DNA from: an uncultured Coriobacteriaceae bacterium
GTDB taxonomy: Bacteria > Actinomycetota > Coriobacteriia > Coriobacteriales > Eggerthellaceae
Assembly (NCBI GenBank): GCA_900539675.1
Contig: UQDJ01000038.1
Location: forward strand, 1 to 16,724
Length of the DNA: 16,724 nucleotides
Direction of reading: 5' to 3'
Positions within the stretch are counted from its first letter, which is position 1. Each line of letters opens with the position of its first letter. The position numbers and the translations under genes were made by a program. The notes under the pieces were generated by a model. It was not told the DNA's origin and ran no database searches. It saw only the letters and a program-made list of their open reading frames with translations. Below, piece by piece: positions 1 through 7,161 of this stretch.

Positions 1-962
1 TGACCGGCCCATAAACCGGTAACGGCACCGAGCAACGCACCCGGCAAGGTAACCAAACCGCTGACCGTTGCCGAATATCCCAACACATTCTGAATGTATA
101 GTGGCATCAACACGCCCAGGCCGATTAAGGTTGCTTGCAAAAATGCGACAGTGATAAAGGCGGTACGATAGCGACGGCTAAACAACACTTCCAAGCGCAA
201 CATAGGCTCGTCCAGCTTAAACTGACGACGTACAAACAGCACTACAAAGAAGGCACCAATAATCATCAGCGCAACACATACTTCAACATGTTCAGATGAG
301 GCAAACGATGATAAACCATAGAGCAAGGAAGCCAGACCTATAGTGGAAAATACGACCGATAACGCATCGGCAGAAGTACGAGTAAACCCTTCTTTGTTTT
401 GCAGTGCTTTTATTGAGCACAAAATAATAATCACTGCTAAACAAACCACAATGCAGAACAGCACACGCCATCCCACTACATCGACCAAAAAGCCACCAAG
501 AGAAGGACCCACAGCTGGCGCAAAGCCTATTACCAAACCAACAAGACCCATTGCCTGGCCACGCTTTTCACGCGGAAATACCAAAAGGATCAGCGCCATA
601 ACCATAACCATCAATACACCCGTTGCACAAGCCTGCAAGATGCGACCGAGCAACAGCACCGGAAAGACTGGAGCGATGGCAGCAACAAAACTTCCCACAC
701 CGAAAAGAACCATACCGCCAATGTAGAGCTGACGCGTAGAAAAACGCCCCATAAACCAAGCCGCCAGCGGAATGACTACTGCTTCAGTTAACGCATAAGC
801 AGACGTAAGCCACTGAACCGTCGTAGCATCTACCTGCAAATGCTGCATGATGGAAGGCAGCGCAGGCGAAAGCAGTGTTTGATTAAGCACCACCAACACA
901 GCGCCAGCCAATAACACCACAACCATGTTGCGTTCTTTAGGGGTCATTCCAAGGGGAGCCAT
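1..962 (-). CDS. MFS drug-efflux-type transporter (DHA2-like), C-terminal part cut by window edge
   Basis: Open from the ATG at 960-962 to the window edge, giving 320 codons without a stop, so the 3' end is missing. It would be an inner-membrane, proton-driven exporter of hydrophobic or toxic compounds. The N-terminus reads MAPLGMTPKERNMVVVLLAG, followed by NQTLLSPALPSIMQHL and VQWLTSAYAL, typical of the 14-TM DHA2 drug:H+ antiporters. A motif-A-like loop (GRFSTRQ, near residue 70) and an antiporter motif C (GFAPAVGPSLGG, near residue 145) are visible. It is clearly paralogous to the complete transporter at 1684-3564, with long stretches alignable in the same order. It is divergent from the MarR gene at 1089/1098, and the shared 126-bp gap holds a palindrome on its -35 box, so MarR control is likely. 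Substrate unknown. Whether it also carries C-terminal CBS domains cannot be seen. Confidence 0.9.
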   Translation of the reverse strand, partial: MAPLGMTPKERNMVVVLLAGAVLVVLNQTLLSPALPSIMQHLQVDATTVQWLTSAYALTEAVVIPLAAWFMGRFSTRQLYIGGMVLFGVGSFVAAIAPVFPVLLLGRILQACATGVLMVMVMALILLVFPREKRGQAMGLVGLVIGFAPAVGPSLGGFLVDVVGWRVLFCIVVCLAVIIILCSIKALQNKEGFTRTSADALSVVFSTIGLASLLYGLSSFASSEHVEVCVALMIIGAFFVVLFVRRQFKLDEPMLRLEVLFSRRYRTAFITVAFLQATLIGLGVLMPLYIQNVLGYSATVSGLVTLPGALLGAVTGLWAG

Positions 963-1035
963 AGATCTCACTTTCTGGGGGGGGTAATATGCTTGTTCGT
1001 TTGGAAAAGTTGTCAGAAACACTTGACGTTTAACC

Positions 1036-1063
1036 AGTCTATGGAACACTTGATTATTGTCAA
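1036..1063 (-). promoter_or_regulatory. Putative promoter of the first MFS gene
   Basis: On the minus strand a perfect -35 box TTGACA (plus coordinates 1058-1063) is followed after 16 bp by TAGACT (1036-1041) as a weak -10. The -35 lies inside the 24-bp palindrome at 1054-1077, so a protein on the palindrome would block polymerase. Sequence inference only. Confidence 0.45.
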
Positions 1064-1077
1064 TGGTTAGACAATAA
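1054..1077. promoter_or_regulatory. Candidate MarR operator palindrome
   Basis: Perfect 8-bp inverted arms TTATTGTC and GACAATAA are separated by 8 bp. The site lies between the divergent MFS and MarR genes and covers the -35 box of the transporter. MarR proteins typically bind such AT-rich palindromes beside their own gene, so autoregulation plus transporter repression is the simplest reading. Binding is inferred, not shown. Confidence 0.55.
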
Positions 1078-1097
1078 AAGCAACAGGGATGTCACCA

Positions 1098-1574
1098 ATG
1101 CTTAACAACAACGATTCCAAGCTTATTTTGGATGCCTCAATATACTTTAACGAGCTTTTCAAACGCACTATCGTTTCTACTCCATTTGGCATATCTGTCA
1201 CCAAGACTCAGATGAATATCTTAGTTGCACTGTATGCCGATGGCCCACTCACCATGACCCAACTCAGCCAAACCATCTCAATTGCGCCTGAACAAGCAAC
1301 GCGTGCCATGAATGGATTACGTGAAAAGGAACTTATCGAAAGTGACCGGAGCACTGAAAATCGTCGCTTGGTTATTGCCCGACTCTCAACCAAGGGCAAA
1401 CATCTCATGGACCAGCACATTAAAGTGCTGCGTACTACCTTAAACGAAGCATTAAACGGTTTAAACGACGAAGAACAGCAATGTCTTGTAAGTGCCGCAC
1501 AGACCATTACGCAACTGCTACCCAAAACAGGATTCTGTGGCGTTCTGCCACAGACAAAGCATCCTGCGCCCTGA
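1098..1574 (+). CDS. MarR-family transcriptional regulator
   Basis: A 158-residue winged-helix regulator; the frame opens at an upstream ATG at 1089 (161 aa). I prefer the ATG at 1098 because the AGGG at 1085-1088 sits at good spacing for it but directly abuts the 1089 ATG. MarR features are an N-terminal helix, then SVTKTQMNILVALYADG, a recognition region around LTMTQLSQTISIAPEQATRA, a wing with the charged turn ESDRSTENRRLV, and a long C-terminal dimerisation helix. MarR proteins repress adjacent efflux genes and release DNA on binding a small aromatic or oxidant signal. No Cys sits early in the protein, so an OhrR-type thiol switch is unlikely. It stands between two paralogous MFS exporters, divergent from one and convergent with the other. 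The ligand is unknown. Confidence 0.9.
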   Translation: MLNNNDSKLILDASIYFNELFKRTIVSTPFGISVTKTQMNILVALYADGPLTMTQLSQTISIAPEQATRAMNGLREKELIESDRSTENRRLVIARLSTKGKHLMDQHIKVLRTTLNEALNGLNDEEQQCLVSAAQTITQLLPKTGFCGVLPQTKHPAP

Positions 1575-1589
1575 CTTATAAAGAGTCAG
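1571..1589. terminator. Weak hairpin at the MarR stop codon
   Basis: Arms CTGACT (1571-1576) and AGTCAG (1584-1589) can form a 6-bp stem with a 7-nt loop that includes the MarR stop codon. There is no following T-run, so an intrinsic terminator is doubtful. Confidence 0.2.
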
Positions 1590-1641
1590 ATCAGGTAGTT
1601 GCAATACGACAAGCCGCCTTGAAGACATGCCGGCAGCCCAT

Positions 1642-1690
1642 AATCGTAAGGCATCATCGTAAGGCGCAATCTTTAAGGCAATCTTAAGGC
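1642..1690. repeat. Short degenerate TAAGGC repeats
   Basis: Four copies of TAAGGC occur in under 50 bp: two within ATCGTAAGGC and two within AATCTTTAAGGC or AATCTTAAGGC. They lie at the 3' end of the MFS-CBS gene, in the MarR-MFS convergent gap. No function assigned. Confidence 0.4.
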
Positions 1691-3564
1691 ACCTGAATTT
1701 CACGCATCACTTCAAGGGCATTAATAATGTTATGACGGCTCAGGGTGCCAACCAACTTGCCATCACTTATCACCGGAGCCTTCTTGATGCGTTGATCTGC
1801 TAACACCCGAAATGCCACATCGGCGTTATCGCCGGCATTAACACTTATCACCCTTTTGGTGGCAAGCTGCATAACTGGCAAATCGTACACTTCATCTATA
1901 CGCTGCGCCATACTGTTTGACTCCAGCACCACCATATATTTATCTCCTTCATCTTTCGAAGAAATATGGCGTGAAAGATGCTTCAAAATGTCACCATCAG
2001 AGATGAAACCTACCACCCGATTATCGCTATCAATAATCACCAAACCGCTGGTTTCATGTTGGGTCATAAGCTTTAAAGCATCTTGAATCTTTGAAGACGA
2101 CAAAACTGTTACAGGTTCGCTATTCATAACATCAGACACAAACCAAGGGCGATCCACGCCAGGCGTCAGCGATGATTCGAGAGGCTTTTTCTGTTCGCGA
2201 ACAAAAAGCATAATAAGTACGAGAACAATTGCCATTAATAGCAAGATACCCATAAACGCTATATGACAACCCGCGAAAGATTGCGCTTGAGCACTTGCGT
2301 CTGGTGGCGCAATTAATCCCGAAAGCGCCGTCAAACTGACCACAAAGGCAGTACCCAGTGATGCGCCAACCTGCTCAACCGTAGATAAAATGGCATTGCC
2401 ATGTGGGATGGAAGCATTAGGAAGCGAGTTCATTCCCCACGTACAGATCGGCGTAATGAGTGCCTGTACTCCCAAACAGACCAGCGTATACACAACTGCC
2501 GCGAGTACTAAAGGCGTGGTTTCACCTAAAAAGACATACCCAATACCACCGATGAACAGAATTAAACCACCTGGCACAGAGACTTTACGAACACCATATT
2601 TATCGAATAGCACACCGGAAAGAAAGCTAAAACAAGCGCCCAATAAAGCACCCGGCAGCATAGTAAGACCAGAAATAGTAGCACTGGCACCAAGGGCGTT
2701 CTGGATATACAACGGGAACAAGACACTGCCACCAATCAGCATGCCCTGCAAAACCAGAATAATGATAATGCCAACCATCAGCTCTCGATGCCGAAGCACC
2801 TGAACACGCAAAATAGGATTATCGAGCTTTAGCTGTCTGCGACAGAAGAATGCAAGAACAATTAGACCCCCCACAATAAGCAGCGCAGGAATGATCACAT
2901 TCGTACTTGAAGTAGAAGTCGAAATGCCGTAGAGCAGCGACACCATACCAACGCTCAGGATAACAACTGATAAACCATCAAAGGTTGTTTTGTCGAAGCC
3001 TTCAAGCGGTTTGAGACTAACGATACTGAGCAGCGCAATACAGCACGCGCACATAACTACCAAAACAAAAAGCGATCTCCACCCAATATAGTCAATCATA
3101 AGTCCAGAGATAGAAGGTCCAATTGCCGGAGCAAAAGAAACAATCAAGCCCACGAATCCCATGGCAACACCACGGCTTTCACGTGGAAAAATAACCAGCA
3201 CCATGGAAAACACCATAGGCATAACAACACCCGTTGCGCATGCTTGAATAATGCGTCCAACAAACAGGATTTCAAAGGTCGGTGCCAGGGCACATACCGC
3301 AGATCCAACGGCAAACAATACTGTTCCACCAATAAAAAGCCTGCGGGTAGAAAATCGCCCAATAAAGTAAGCGTTGAGAGGGATGATGACGGCCTCAACG
3401 AGAGCATAGCCGCTCGTAAGCCACTGTACCGTCGTAGCATCAACATCCAAGTGACTCATAATGGTGGGGAGTGCGGGAGTAAGCAGCGTTTGATTGAACA
3501 CCACCATAAACGCCCCAGACATCAAAACGGCAACCATAACTTTTTGCTGTTTTGTCAACCCCAT
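1684..3564 (-). CDS. MFS DHA2-type transporter fused to a C-terminal CBS-domain pair
   Basis: 626 residues, against roughly 450-520 for ordinary DHA2 exporters. Residues 1-455 form a 14-TM-type major facilitator: NQTLLTPALPTIM (24-36), VQWLTSGYAL (46-55), motif-A-like GRFSTRR (69-75), and motif C around SFAPAIGPSISG (143-154). TM segments run to about residue 455 and end in VREQKK. Residues 476-532 and 563-620 are two CBS repeats: the first starts VSDVMNSEPVTV and contains VVGFISDGDILKHL; the second contains VMQLATKRVISV, APVISDGKLVGTLSRHNII. CBS pairs (Bateman modules) bind adenine nucleotides or sense ionic strength, so this exporter may be gated by cell energy state; that is inference. Start ATG at 3562-3564 has a GGAGAG ribosome site 9 bp upstream. 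It is convergent with MarR, paralogous to the transporter at 1-962, and divergent from the hydrolase at 3736. Confidence 0.93.
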   Translation of the reverse strand: MGLTKQQKVMVAVLMSGAFMVVFNQTLLTPALPTIMSHLDVDATTVQWLTSGYALVEAVIIPLNAYFIGRFSTRRLFIGGTVLFAVGSAVCALAPTFEILFVGRIIQACATGVVMPMVFSMVLVIFPRESRGVAMGFVGLIVSFAPAIGPSISGLMIDYIGWRSLFVLVVMCACCIALLSIVSLKPLEGFDKTTFDGLSVVILSVGMVSLLYGISTSTSSTNVIIPALLIVGGLIVLAFFCRRQLKLDNPILRVQVLRHRELMVGIIIILVLQGMLIGGSVLFPLYIQNALGASATISGLTMLPGALLGACFSFLSGVLFDKYGVRKVSVPGGLILFIGGIGYVFLGETTPLVLAAVVYTLVCLGVQALITPICTWGMNSLPNASIPHGNAILSTVEQVGASLGTAFVVSLTALSGLIAPPDASAQAQSFAGCHIAFMGILLLMAIVLVLIMLFVREQKKPLESSLTPGVDRPWFVSDVMNSEPVTVLSSSKIQDALKLMTQHETSGLVIIDSDNRVVGFISDGDILKHLSRHISSKDEGDKYMVVLESNSMAQRIDEVYDLPVMQLATKRVISVNAGDNADVAFRVLADQRIKKAPVISDGKLVGTLSRHNIINALEVMREIQVP

Positions 3565-3584
3565 ACCTTATGCTCTCCTATCTT

Positions 3585-3614
3585 TATCTATCCTCTGCAT
3601 CTGATCTTCTCCAA
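3585..3614 (-). promoter_or_regulatory. Putative promoter of the MFS-CBS gene
   Basis: On the minus strand TTGGAG (plus 3609-3614) and TAGATA (3585-3590) are spaced 18 bp and sit 20-50 bp upstream of the ATG. The -35 overlaps the palindrome at 3606-3626. Weak match to consensus. Confidence 0.3.
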
Positions 3615-3626
3615 TGATTGGAAAAG
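3606..3626. promoter_or_regulatory. Candidate operator palindrome in the divergent promoter region
   Basis: TCCAAT-G-ATTGGA is a perfect 13-bp palindrome (3610-3622). It extends to 21 bp (3606-3626) with one mismatched pair. It overlaps the proposed -35 of the MFS-CBS gene and lies about 110 bp upstream of the hydrolase gene. The bound regulator is unknown: either MarR at 1098 or the winged-helix protein at 4396 could act here. Confidence 0.45.
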
Positions 3627-3647
3627 GTCTAATTCAAATAAGGCCAC

Positions 3648-3676
3648 TTGTTCGGCGAAATAAGACTACAATATAT
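3648..3676 (+). promoter_or_regulatory. Putative promoter of the hydrolase / winged-helix operon
   Basis: TTGTTC (3648-3653) and ATATAT (3671-3676) are separated by 17 bp, about 60 bp upstream of the hydrolase ATG. TACAAT at 3667-3672 is an alternative -10. Consensus match is moderate. Confidence 0.3.
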
Positions 3677-3735
3677 GAGAACAGAAACACGCATTTTAAT
3701 CTGGTGTTTTCCATCTACACAAGGAGGGGTTTATT

Positions 3736-4395
3736 ATGGCCAATACGCTATCTAGTGATAATGTTGATGTACTGGTGCATAGTAGCATCCGTATCAAAGC
3801 TACCGACGGAACCGTACTATACGTAGACCCCTATGATCTTAAAGGTGGCGAACATGACGCAGATTATATCTTCTTTACGCATGCTCACTACGATCACTTT
3901 TCACCTGAGGACATTTCTAAAGTCAATAAACCCGATACCATCTATATTGCTCCAGCAACCATGAAAGATGACCTGGCAACCATCCATCCAAAAACAAGCT
4001 ATCTGATGAAGCCTGGTGATCAACTGGAAATGGGCAACATAAGCGTTGAAGCCATTCCTGCCTACAACGTAGAAACTGATCGCCTAGGCTTTCATCCTAA
4101 AGAAAATGAGTGGCTTGGCTATGTTATTGCCCTCGACGGCGTGCGTTATTACATCGCTGGCGACACCGATCAAAACGCTGATAACGAAAAGGTACATTGC
4201 GACATTGCCCTGATTCCCATCGGTGGCACCTATACGATGGATCCAAAACAAGCAGCAACGTTTATCAACACCATCCGTCCTGCTATTGTGATTCCCACCC
4301 ATTACGGCGACATTGTTGGCACCATGGAAGACGCTGATACCTTTGCATCACTAGTCGATCCCGGTATTAGTGTTGTACGCAAGATTGGTTGCTAG
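3736..4395 (+). CDS. Metallo-beta-lactamase-fold metal-dependent hydrolase (UPF0173-like)
   Basis: 219 residues, a normal length for the compact UPF0173/YtkL-type branch of the MBL fold. The core motif THAHYDHFSPED (48-59) supplies metal ligands H49, H51, D53 and H54. GDTD (142-145) supplies the bridging Asp143, and PTHYGDIVG (187-195) supplies the final His189. The fold binds two metal ions, usually zinc, and hydrolyses ester, amide or phosphoester bonds; the natural substrate of this branch is not known. It is cytosolic, with no signal peptide or TM segment. A strong AAGGAGG ribosome site at 3721-3727 fixes the ATG at 3736. Its stop TAG (4393-4395) directly abuts the ATG of the next gene, so the two are co-translated and probably functionally linked. 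Confidence 0.92.
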   Translation: MANTLSSDNVDVLVHSSIRIKATDGTVLYVDPYDLKGGEHDADYIFFTHAHYDHFSPEDISKVNKPDTIYIAPATMKDDLATIHPKTSYLMKPGDQLEMGNISVEAIPAYNVETDRLGFHPKENEWLGYVIALDGVRYYIAGDTDQNADNEKVHCDIALIPIGGTYTMDPKQAATFINTIRPAIVIPTHYGDIVGTMEDADTFASLVDPGISVVRKIGC

Positions 4396-4782
4396 ATGGA
4401 TACTAATAAGCCAGTACTCAATATGGCACTCTCACCTTCACTAATTCGCTACTTGTTAGCCTTTTACCCTAACGGCGACTATCGCAGTGCAGTAGCAGAG
4501 CGCATGCAGGTGTCAAAGCCCAGTGTAACCAACGCTGTCCATGCCTTAATGGACAGCGAATTGGTGTTTGAAGATCGTAAAACACGCGCCATTATTCCCA
4601 CTGAGCGAGGACTTGCTGAAGCCAAAAAAGTAACCGAAATCACCGCTCAGGTAACCAAGGCATTGATTGCTGATGGCATGCCTGAATGCTGTGCTCGGAC
4701 CATTGCGGAGCAGGGCGTGTATGGATTCACCTGCCCTGCTCTGACCAATGCAGTCTTAGAGGGAACCTGCACCTGTCACTAG
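4396..4782 (+). CDS. Small Cys-containing winged-helix regulator (DtxR/MarR-like)
   Basis: 128 residues. Residues 12-75 form a winged helix: SPSLIRYLLAFYPNG, the helix-turn-helix RSAVAERMQVSKPSVTNAVHAL (30-51), and a wing ending IIPTERGLAEAKKV. This resembles the N-terminal DNA-binding part of iron/manganese regulators of the DtxR/MntR type, including VSKPSVT. The C-terminal half is short and has five cysteines (98, 99, 113, 125, 127) and a terminal His128, arranged as ECC, TCP and CTCH. It lacks the usual Cys-x-x-Glu-His ligand set of DtxR. A metal- or redox-sensing role is therefore plausible but unproven. It starts on the base after the stop of the MBL hydrolase, so it likely depends on translational coupling; no separate ribosome site is evident. 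Confidence 0.8.
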   Translation: MDTNKPVLNMALSPSLIRYLLAFYPNGDYRSAVAERMQVSKPSVTNAVHALMDSELVFEDRKTRAIIPTERGLAEAKKVTEITAQVTKALIADGMPECCARTIAEQGVYGFTCPALTNAVLEGTCTCH

Positions 4783-4809
4783 AGGCTGCACACCTGTCAC
4801 TAGAGGCTG
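4770..4809. repeat. 19-bp tandem duplication across the regulator stop codon
   Basis: The 19-bp unit CACCTGTCACTAGAGGCTG occurs at 4770-4788 and again, identically, at 4791-4809 (21-bp period). The first copy contains the last codons (TCH) and the TAG stop of the winged-helix gene; the second is non-coding. The identity suggests a recent slippage duplication. Confidence 0.9.
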
Positions 4810-4868
4810 AGAGCGTTTAATCTTTGTTTTATTAGTCTTATTGCTTTGGCCCTATTGCTTACAAAATG

Positions 4869-6359
4869 TCAGGACTTTTTATTGGTGAGCTGATAGGCAA
4901 TCAGCAAGACCGCCAGCCAGATAGGACCCACCACAACAGCCACGATATAACTTTGACTGAAACACATAATGACCACGACGAATGCCATAAAACCAAGCAC
5001 GATATAGGGCATAACAGGAGCTAGAGGCAGTTTAAAGTGCAGTTTATCGATGGCCTTTTGTCCGGTCATCCCCGCAAGTTCTCCGGGGCCATTGCCTGCT
5101 TTTACCGCTTTGCGAAATTTAAGTTCGGTAATCATGATGATCGACCAATTAATAACTGCAGAAATCGTAGCGATAGACATCAAATAATTGAAGGCGAATT
5201 CCGGCCACAAGAAAACGACCACAACTGCAATAACCGTAATGCCAGAAGATATCAAAACGCCCGCTACCGGCACGCCGCGTTTGCTCAGACGCCCTAAAAA
5301 GCGAGGTGCATTGCCCTGACGAGCCAGTGAAAACAGCATGCGCGAATTGGAATACAGCCCCGAGTTGTATACACTCATAACAGCTGTTAAGCAAACAAAG
5401 TTCAGAATACCCGCCGCAAAATGAATGCCAGCCGAATCAAAAATCTGAACAAATGGACTCATATTGCCATCAATGGTATTCCAAGGCAAAACCGCCATAA
5501 TAATGCCGAGTGCTGCAATATAGAACACCAAAATACGCCACACTACCCCATTGGTTGCCTTAGGGATAGTTTTTCGCGGGTTTTCTGCTTCGCCAGCGGT
5601 AATACCAATAAGTTCCGTACCACCAAAACTGAACATAACAACGCACAGTGCCATCAGAAGACCTGTCCATTGTCCGTCTGCAGTTTGCTCCATCAAGCCG
5701 TGTGGGAGAAAGCCGCCGCCGACAGTAAACCAATTGGCAAAGGAAGCAGCAATGCCCGACTCAGTAGGCAGCATAAAAGCAATAACCGCCAAACCGCCAA
5801 TAATCATGGCAATTACCGCTGCAATCTTGATGATGGCAAACCAGAATTCAACTTCACCAAACTTGCGTACGCCCAATAAGTTGGTAGCTGTAATGACCAC
5901 CAAGAACACCGCAGCAGACACCCAGGTGGGAATCATCGGGAACCAATAATTCACGAAGCTTCCTACAACTGATAGCTCCACCATAGAAACCAAAATGTAG
6001 TTGAACCAATAATTCCAACCTGAAACAAAACCAGCACGCTTGGACCAATAGCGCGTTGCGTAATAACTAAATGCTCCGGAGCGTGGATCTTCAACCGACA
6101 TTTCCGAAAGTGCACGCACAATCATAAAAATGATGAATCCACCAATAAGATAAGCGACAAGAATCGAAGGACCCGCTAGCGTAATGGATTCGTTGGAGCC
6201 ATAGAATAAACCCGTCCCAATAGCACCACCCAGCGCGATAAGCTGGATATGACGATTCTTCAAAGACTTGCGAAGCGTACCGGCTTCGGGCGTACTTTCA
6301 ATATCACGTTTGGAAGCGTCGTCAGCTTCAACGGCGCGACTATTCATAGAGGTAGACAT
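4869..6359 (-). CDS. APC-superfamily amino-acid permease (AAT type)
   Basis: 496 residues from the ATG at 6357-6359. An inner-membrane proton symporter importing amino acids. The AAT-family signature LKNRHIQLIALGGAIGTGLF lies just before and in TM1 (residues 33-52). Other landmarks are the TM3 region SEMSVEDPRSGAFSYYATRYW, the GWNYWFNYILVSMVEL segment, SFGGTELIGITAGEAENPRKTIPKA, and about 12 hydrophobic segments ending LLIAYQLTNKKS. The family includes aromatic, histidine, GABA, proline and lysine permeases, and the substrate cannot be chosen from sequence alone. The open frame extends to a GTG at 6447-6449 (526 aa), but that start lacks a ribosome site and its extra 30 residues overlie an inverted repeat. 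The ATG at 6359 has AAAGGA upstream, though at long spacing (about 13 nt). The next Met (residue 5) is also possible. Confidence 0.9.
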   Translation of the reverse strand: MSTSMNSRAVEADDASKRDIESTPEAGTLRKSLKNRHIQLIALGGAIGTGLFYGSNESITLAGPSILVAYLIGGFIIFMIVRALSEMSVEDPRSGAFSYYATRYWSKRAGFVSGWNYWFNYILVSMVELSVVGSFVNYWFPMIPTWVSAAVFLVVITATNLLGVRKFGEVEFWFAIIKIAAVIAMIIGGLAVIAFMLPTESGIAASFANWFTVGGGFLPHGLMEQTADGQWTGLLMALCVVMFSFGGTELIGITAGEAENPRKTIPKATNGVVWRILVFYIAALGIIMAVLPWNTIDGNMSPFVQIFDSAGIHFAAGILNFVCLTAVMSVYNSGLYSNSRMLFSLARQGNAPRFLGRLSKRGVPVAGVLISSGITVIAVVVVFLWPEFAFNYLMSIATISAVINWSIIMITELKFRKAVKAGNGPGELAGMTGQKAIDKLHFKLPLAPVMPYIVLGFMAFVVVIMCFSQSYIVAVVVGPIWLAVLLIAYQLTNKKS

Positions 6360-6384
6360 AGGGTGCGGAATGTCCTTTTCATCG

Positions 6385-6414
6385 AACAGGTATTTTAGGG
6401 GAATTACACCTGTT
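6385..6414 (-). promoter_or_regulatory. Inverted repeat in the permease leader
   Basis: Perfect 7-bp arms AACAGGT (6385-6391) and ACCTGTT (6408-6414), spaced 16 bp, lie 26-55 bp upstream of the preferred permease ATG. They could be an operator or a leader hairpin. A weak minus-strand promoter (TTGTTG, 17 bp, TAATTC) overlaps this element. Confidence 0.35.
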
Positions 6415-6497
6415 TTCTCATTACAACAATGATCTGTATTGTACTGCACCCCGATAAAGGAGCTGGCTCAATATAACAAACGGCGTAACAGGCGCAC

Positions 6498-6523
6498 AAA
6501 AAAGCGCCCACACAGGAGCGCTT
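6498..6523 (-). terminator. Intrinsic terminator of the 4-TM protein gene
   Basis: Read on the minus strand, arms AAGCGC and GCGCTT (plus 6518-6523 and 6502-6507) enclose a short loop with extra CC/GG pairing. The downstream arm runs straight into six T residues. It lies 38-64 bp past the stop of the gene at 6562 and before the permease leader, so it separates those two transcripts. Confidence 0.75.
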
Positions 6524-6561
6524 AGACAATAAAGAGATAGCAACGTTCAAAACCGTGTTAT

Positions 6562-7029
6562 CTAGTGAGAAGCCTTGCGAAAGTTAAACGGACACGATAC
6601 CGCACGATGGGCAAAGTAACGGATACAAAAGCTTACTCCCGCCAAGAACAGCGCAGCACCCAAGCCCGTATAGAAAAAGGCAATGATACAATCTGGCAGC
6701 AAGCCAGACATACGCAGGCCAATGCCACCACCCATCATGAACGCCATAATAAGATAACTCTTAGCATCAAAGAAATACCGCACGGGCAGCTTCTCTTCTT
6801 CATACGACTCAATTCGAGCAACGTGTTTTTTCACCATCTTATTGAAAACGTTCAAATGAAACATGGTGAAAATTACAATGCTTGCTGCAATAAGCCCTAA
6901 CACTGCCCAACCCCAATTGAGGGTGTATTCGCCCAGCCCAATAAGCGCAATATTAAAGCCAGCAATCATCCATACAATGCCAGCCACTAACACCAATCGA
7001 CGTGTTTTAACACTGAGTAGATCCTTCAC
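6562..7029 (-). CDS. Conserved 4-TM membrane protein of unknown function
   Basis: 155 residues, starting from a GTG at 7027-7029 with AAAGG about 11 bp upstream. Four hydrophobic segments are predicted near residues 11-33, 39-58, 91-107 and 112-137. They are arranged as two hairpins joined by a charged cytoplasmic loop (MVKKHVARIESYEEEKLPVRYFFDAKSY). The pattern recalls an unnamed small membrane protein family in gut Firmicutes and actinobacteria (the loop plus GGGIGLRMSGLLPDCIIAFFYTGLGAALFLAG region), but I cannot name a Pfam family or function. It has no catalytic-looking motif. It is flanked downstream by a clear intrinsic terminator and upstream by a 132-bp gap, so it is probably a single-gene transcript. 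Confidence 0.75.
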   Translation of the reverse strand: MKDLLSVKTRRLVLVAGIVWMIAGFNIALIGLGEYTLNWGWAVLGLIAASIVIFTMFHLNVFNKMVKKHVARIESYEEEKLPVRYFFDAKSYLIMAFMMGGGIGLRMSGLLPDCIIAFFYTGLGAALFLAGVSFCIRYFAHRAVSCPFNFRKASH

Positions 7030-7161
7030 GGTTTTCAGACCTTTCTGAGGTATCGCTCTCTATTTATATCACCGTTATACGCTTCGATTTCTAGATATGC
7101 CACTTAAGGAATACCATTTAGACTGATCTTCATCAAGTGAACAAAGTTAAGTCAATCATAA

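Noticed and set aside
343..726. 127-codon plus-strand frame
   Set aside because: Antisense to the first MFS transporter; basic, low-complexity composition typical of shadows.
1..3564. The duplicated MFS genes as arms of a transposon
   Set aside because: No transposase, terminal inverted repeats or target-site duplication seen; the copies are diverged and full-length genes, so old gene duplication explains them.
7030..7161. Gap between the HAD and 4-TM genes as a regulatory RNA
   Set aside because: Only a weak TATAAA-like box (7063-7068, minus strand) and a short CACTT/AAGTG pairing are seen; nothing matches a riboswitch.
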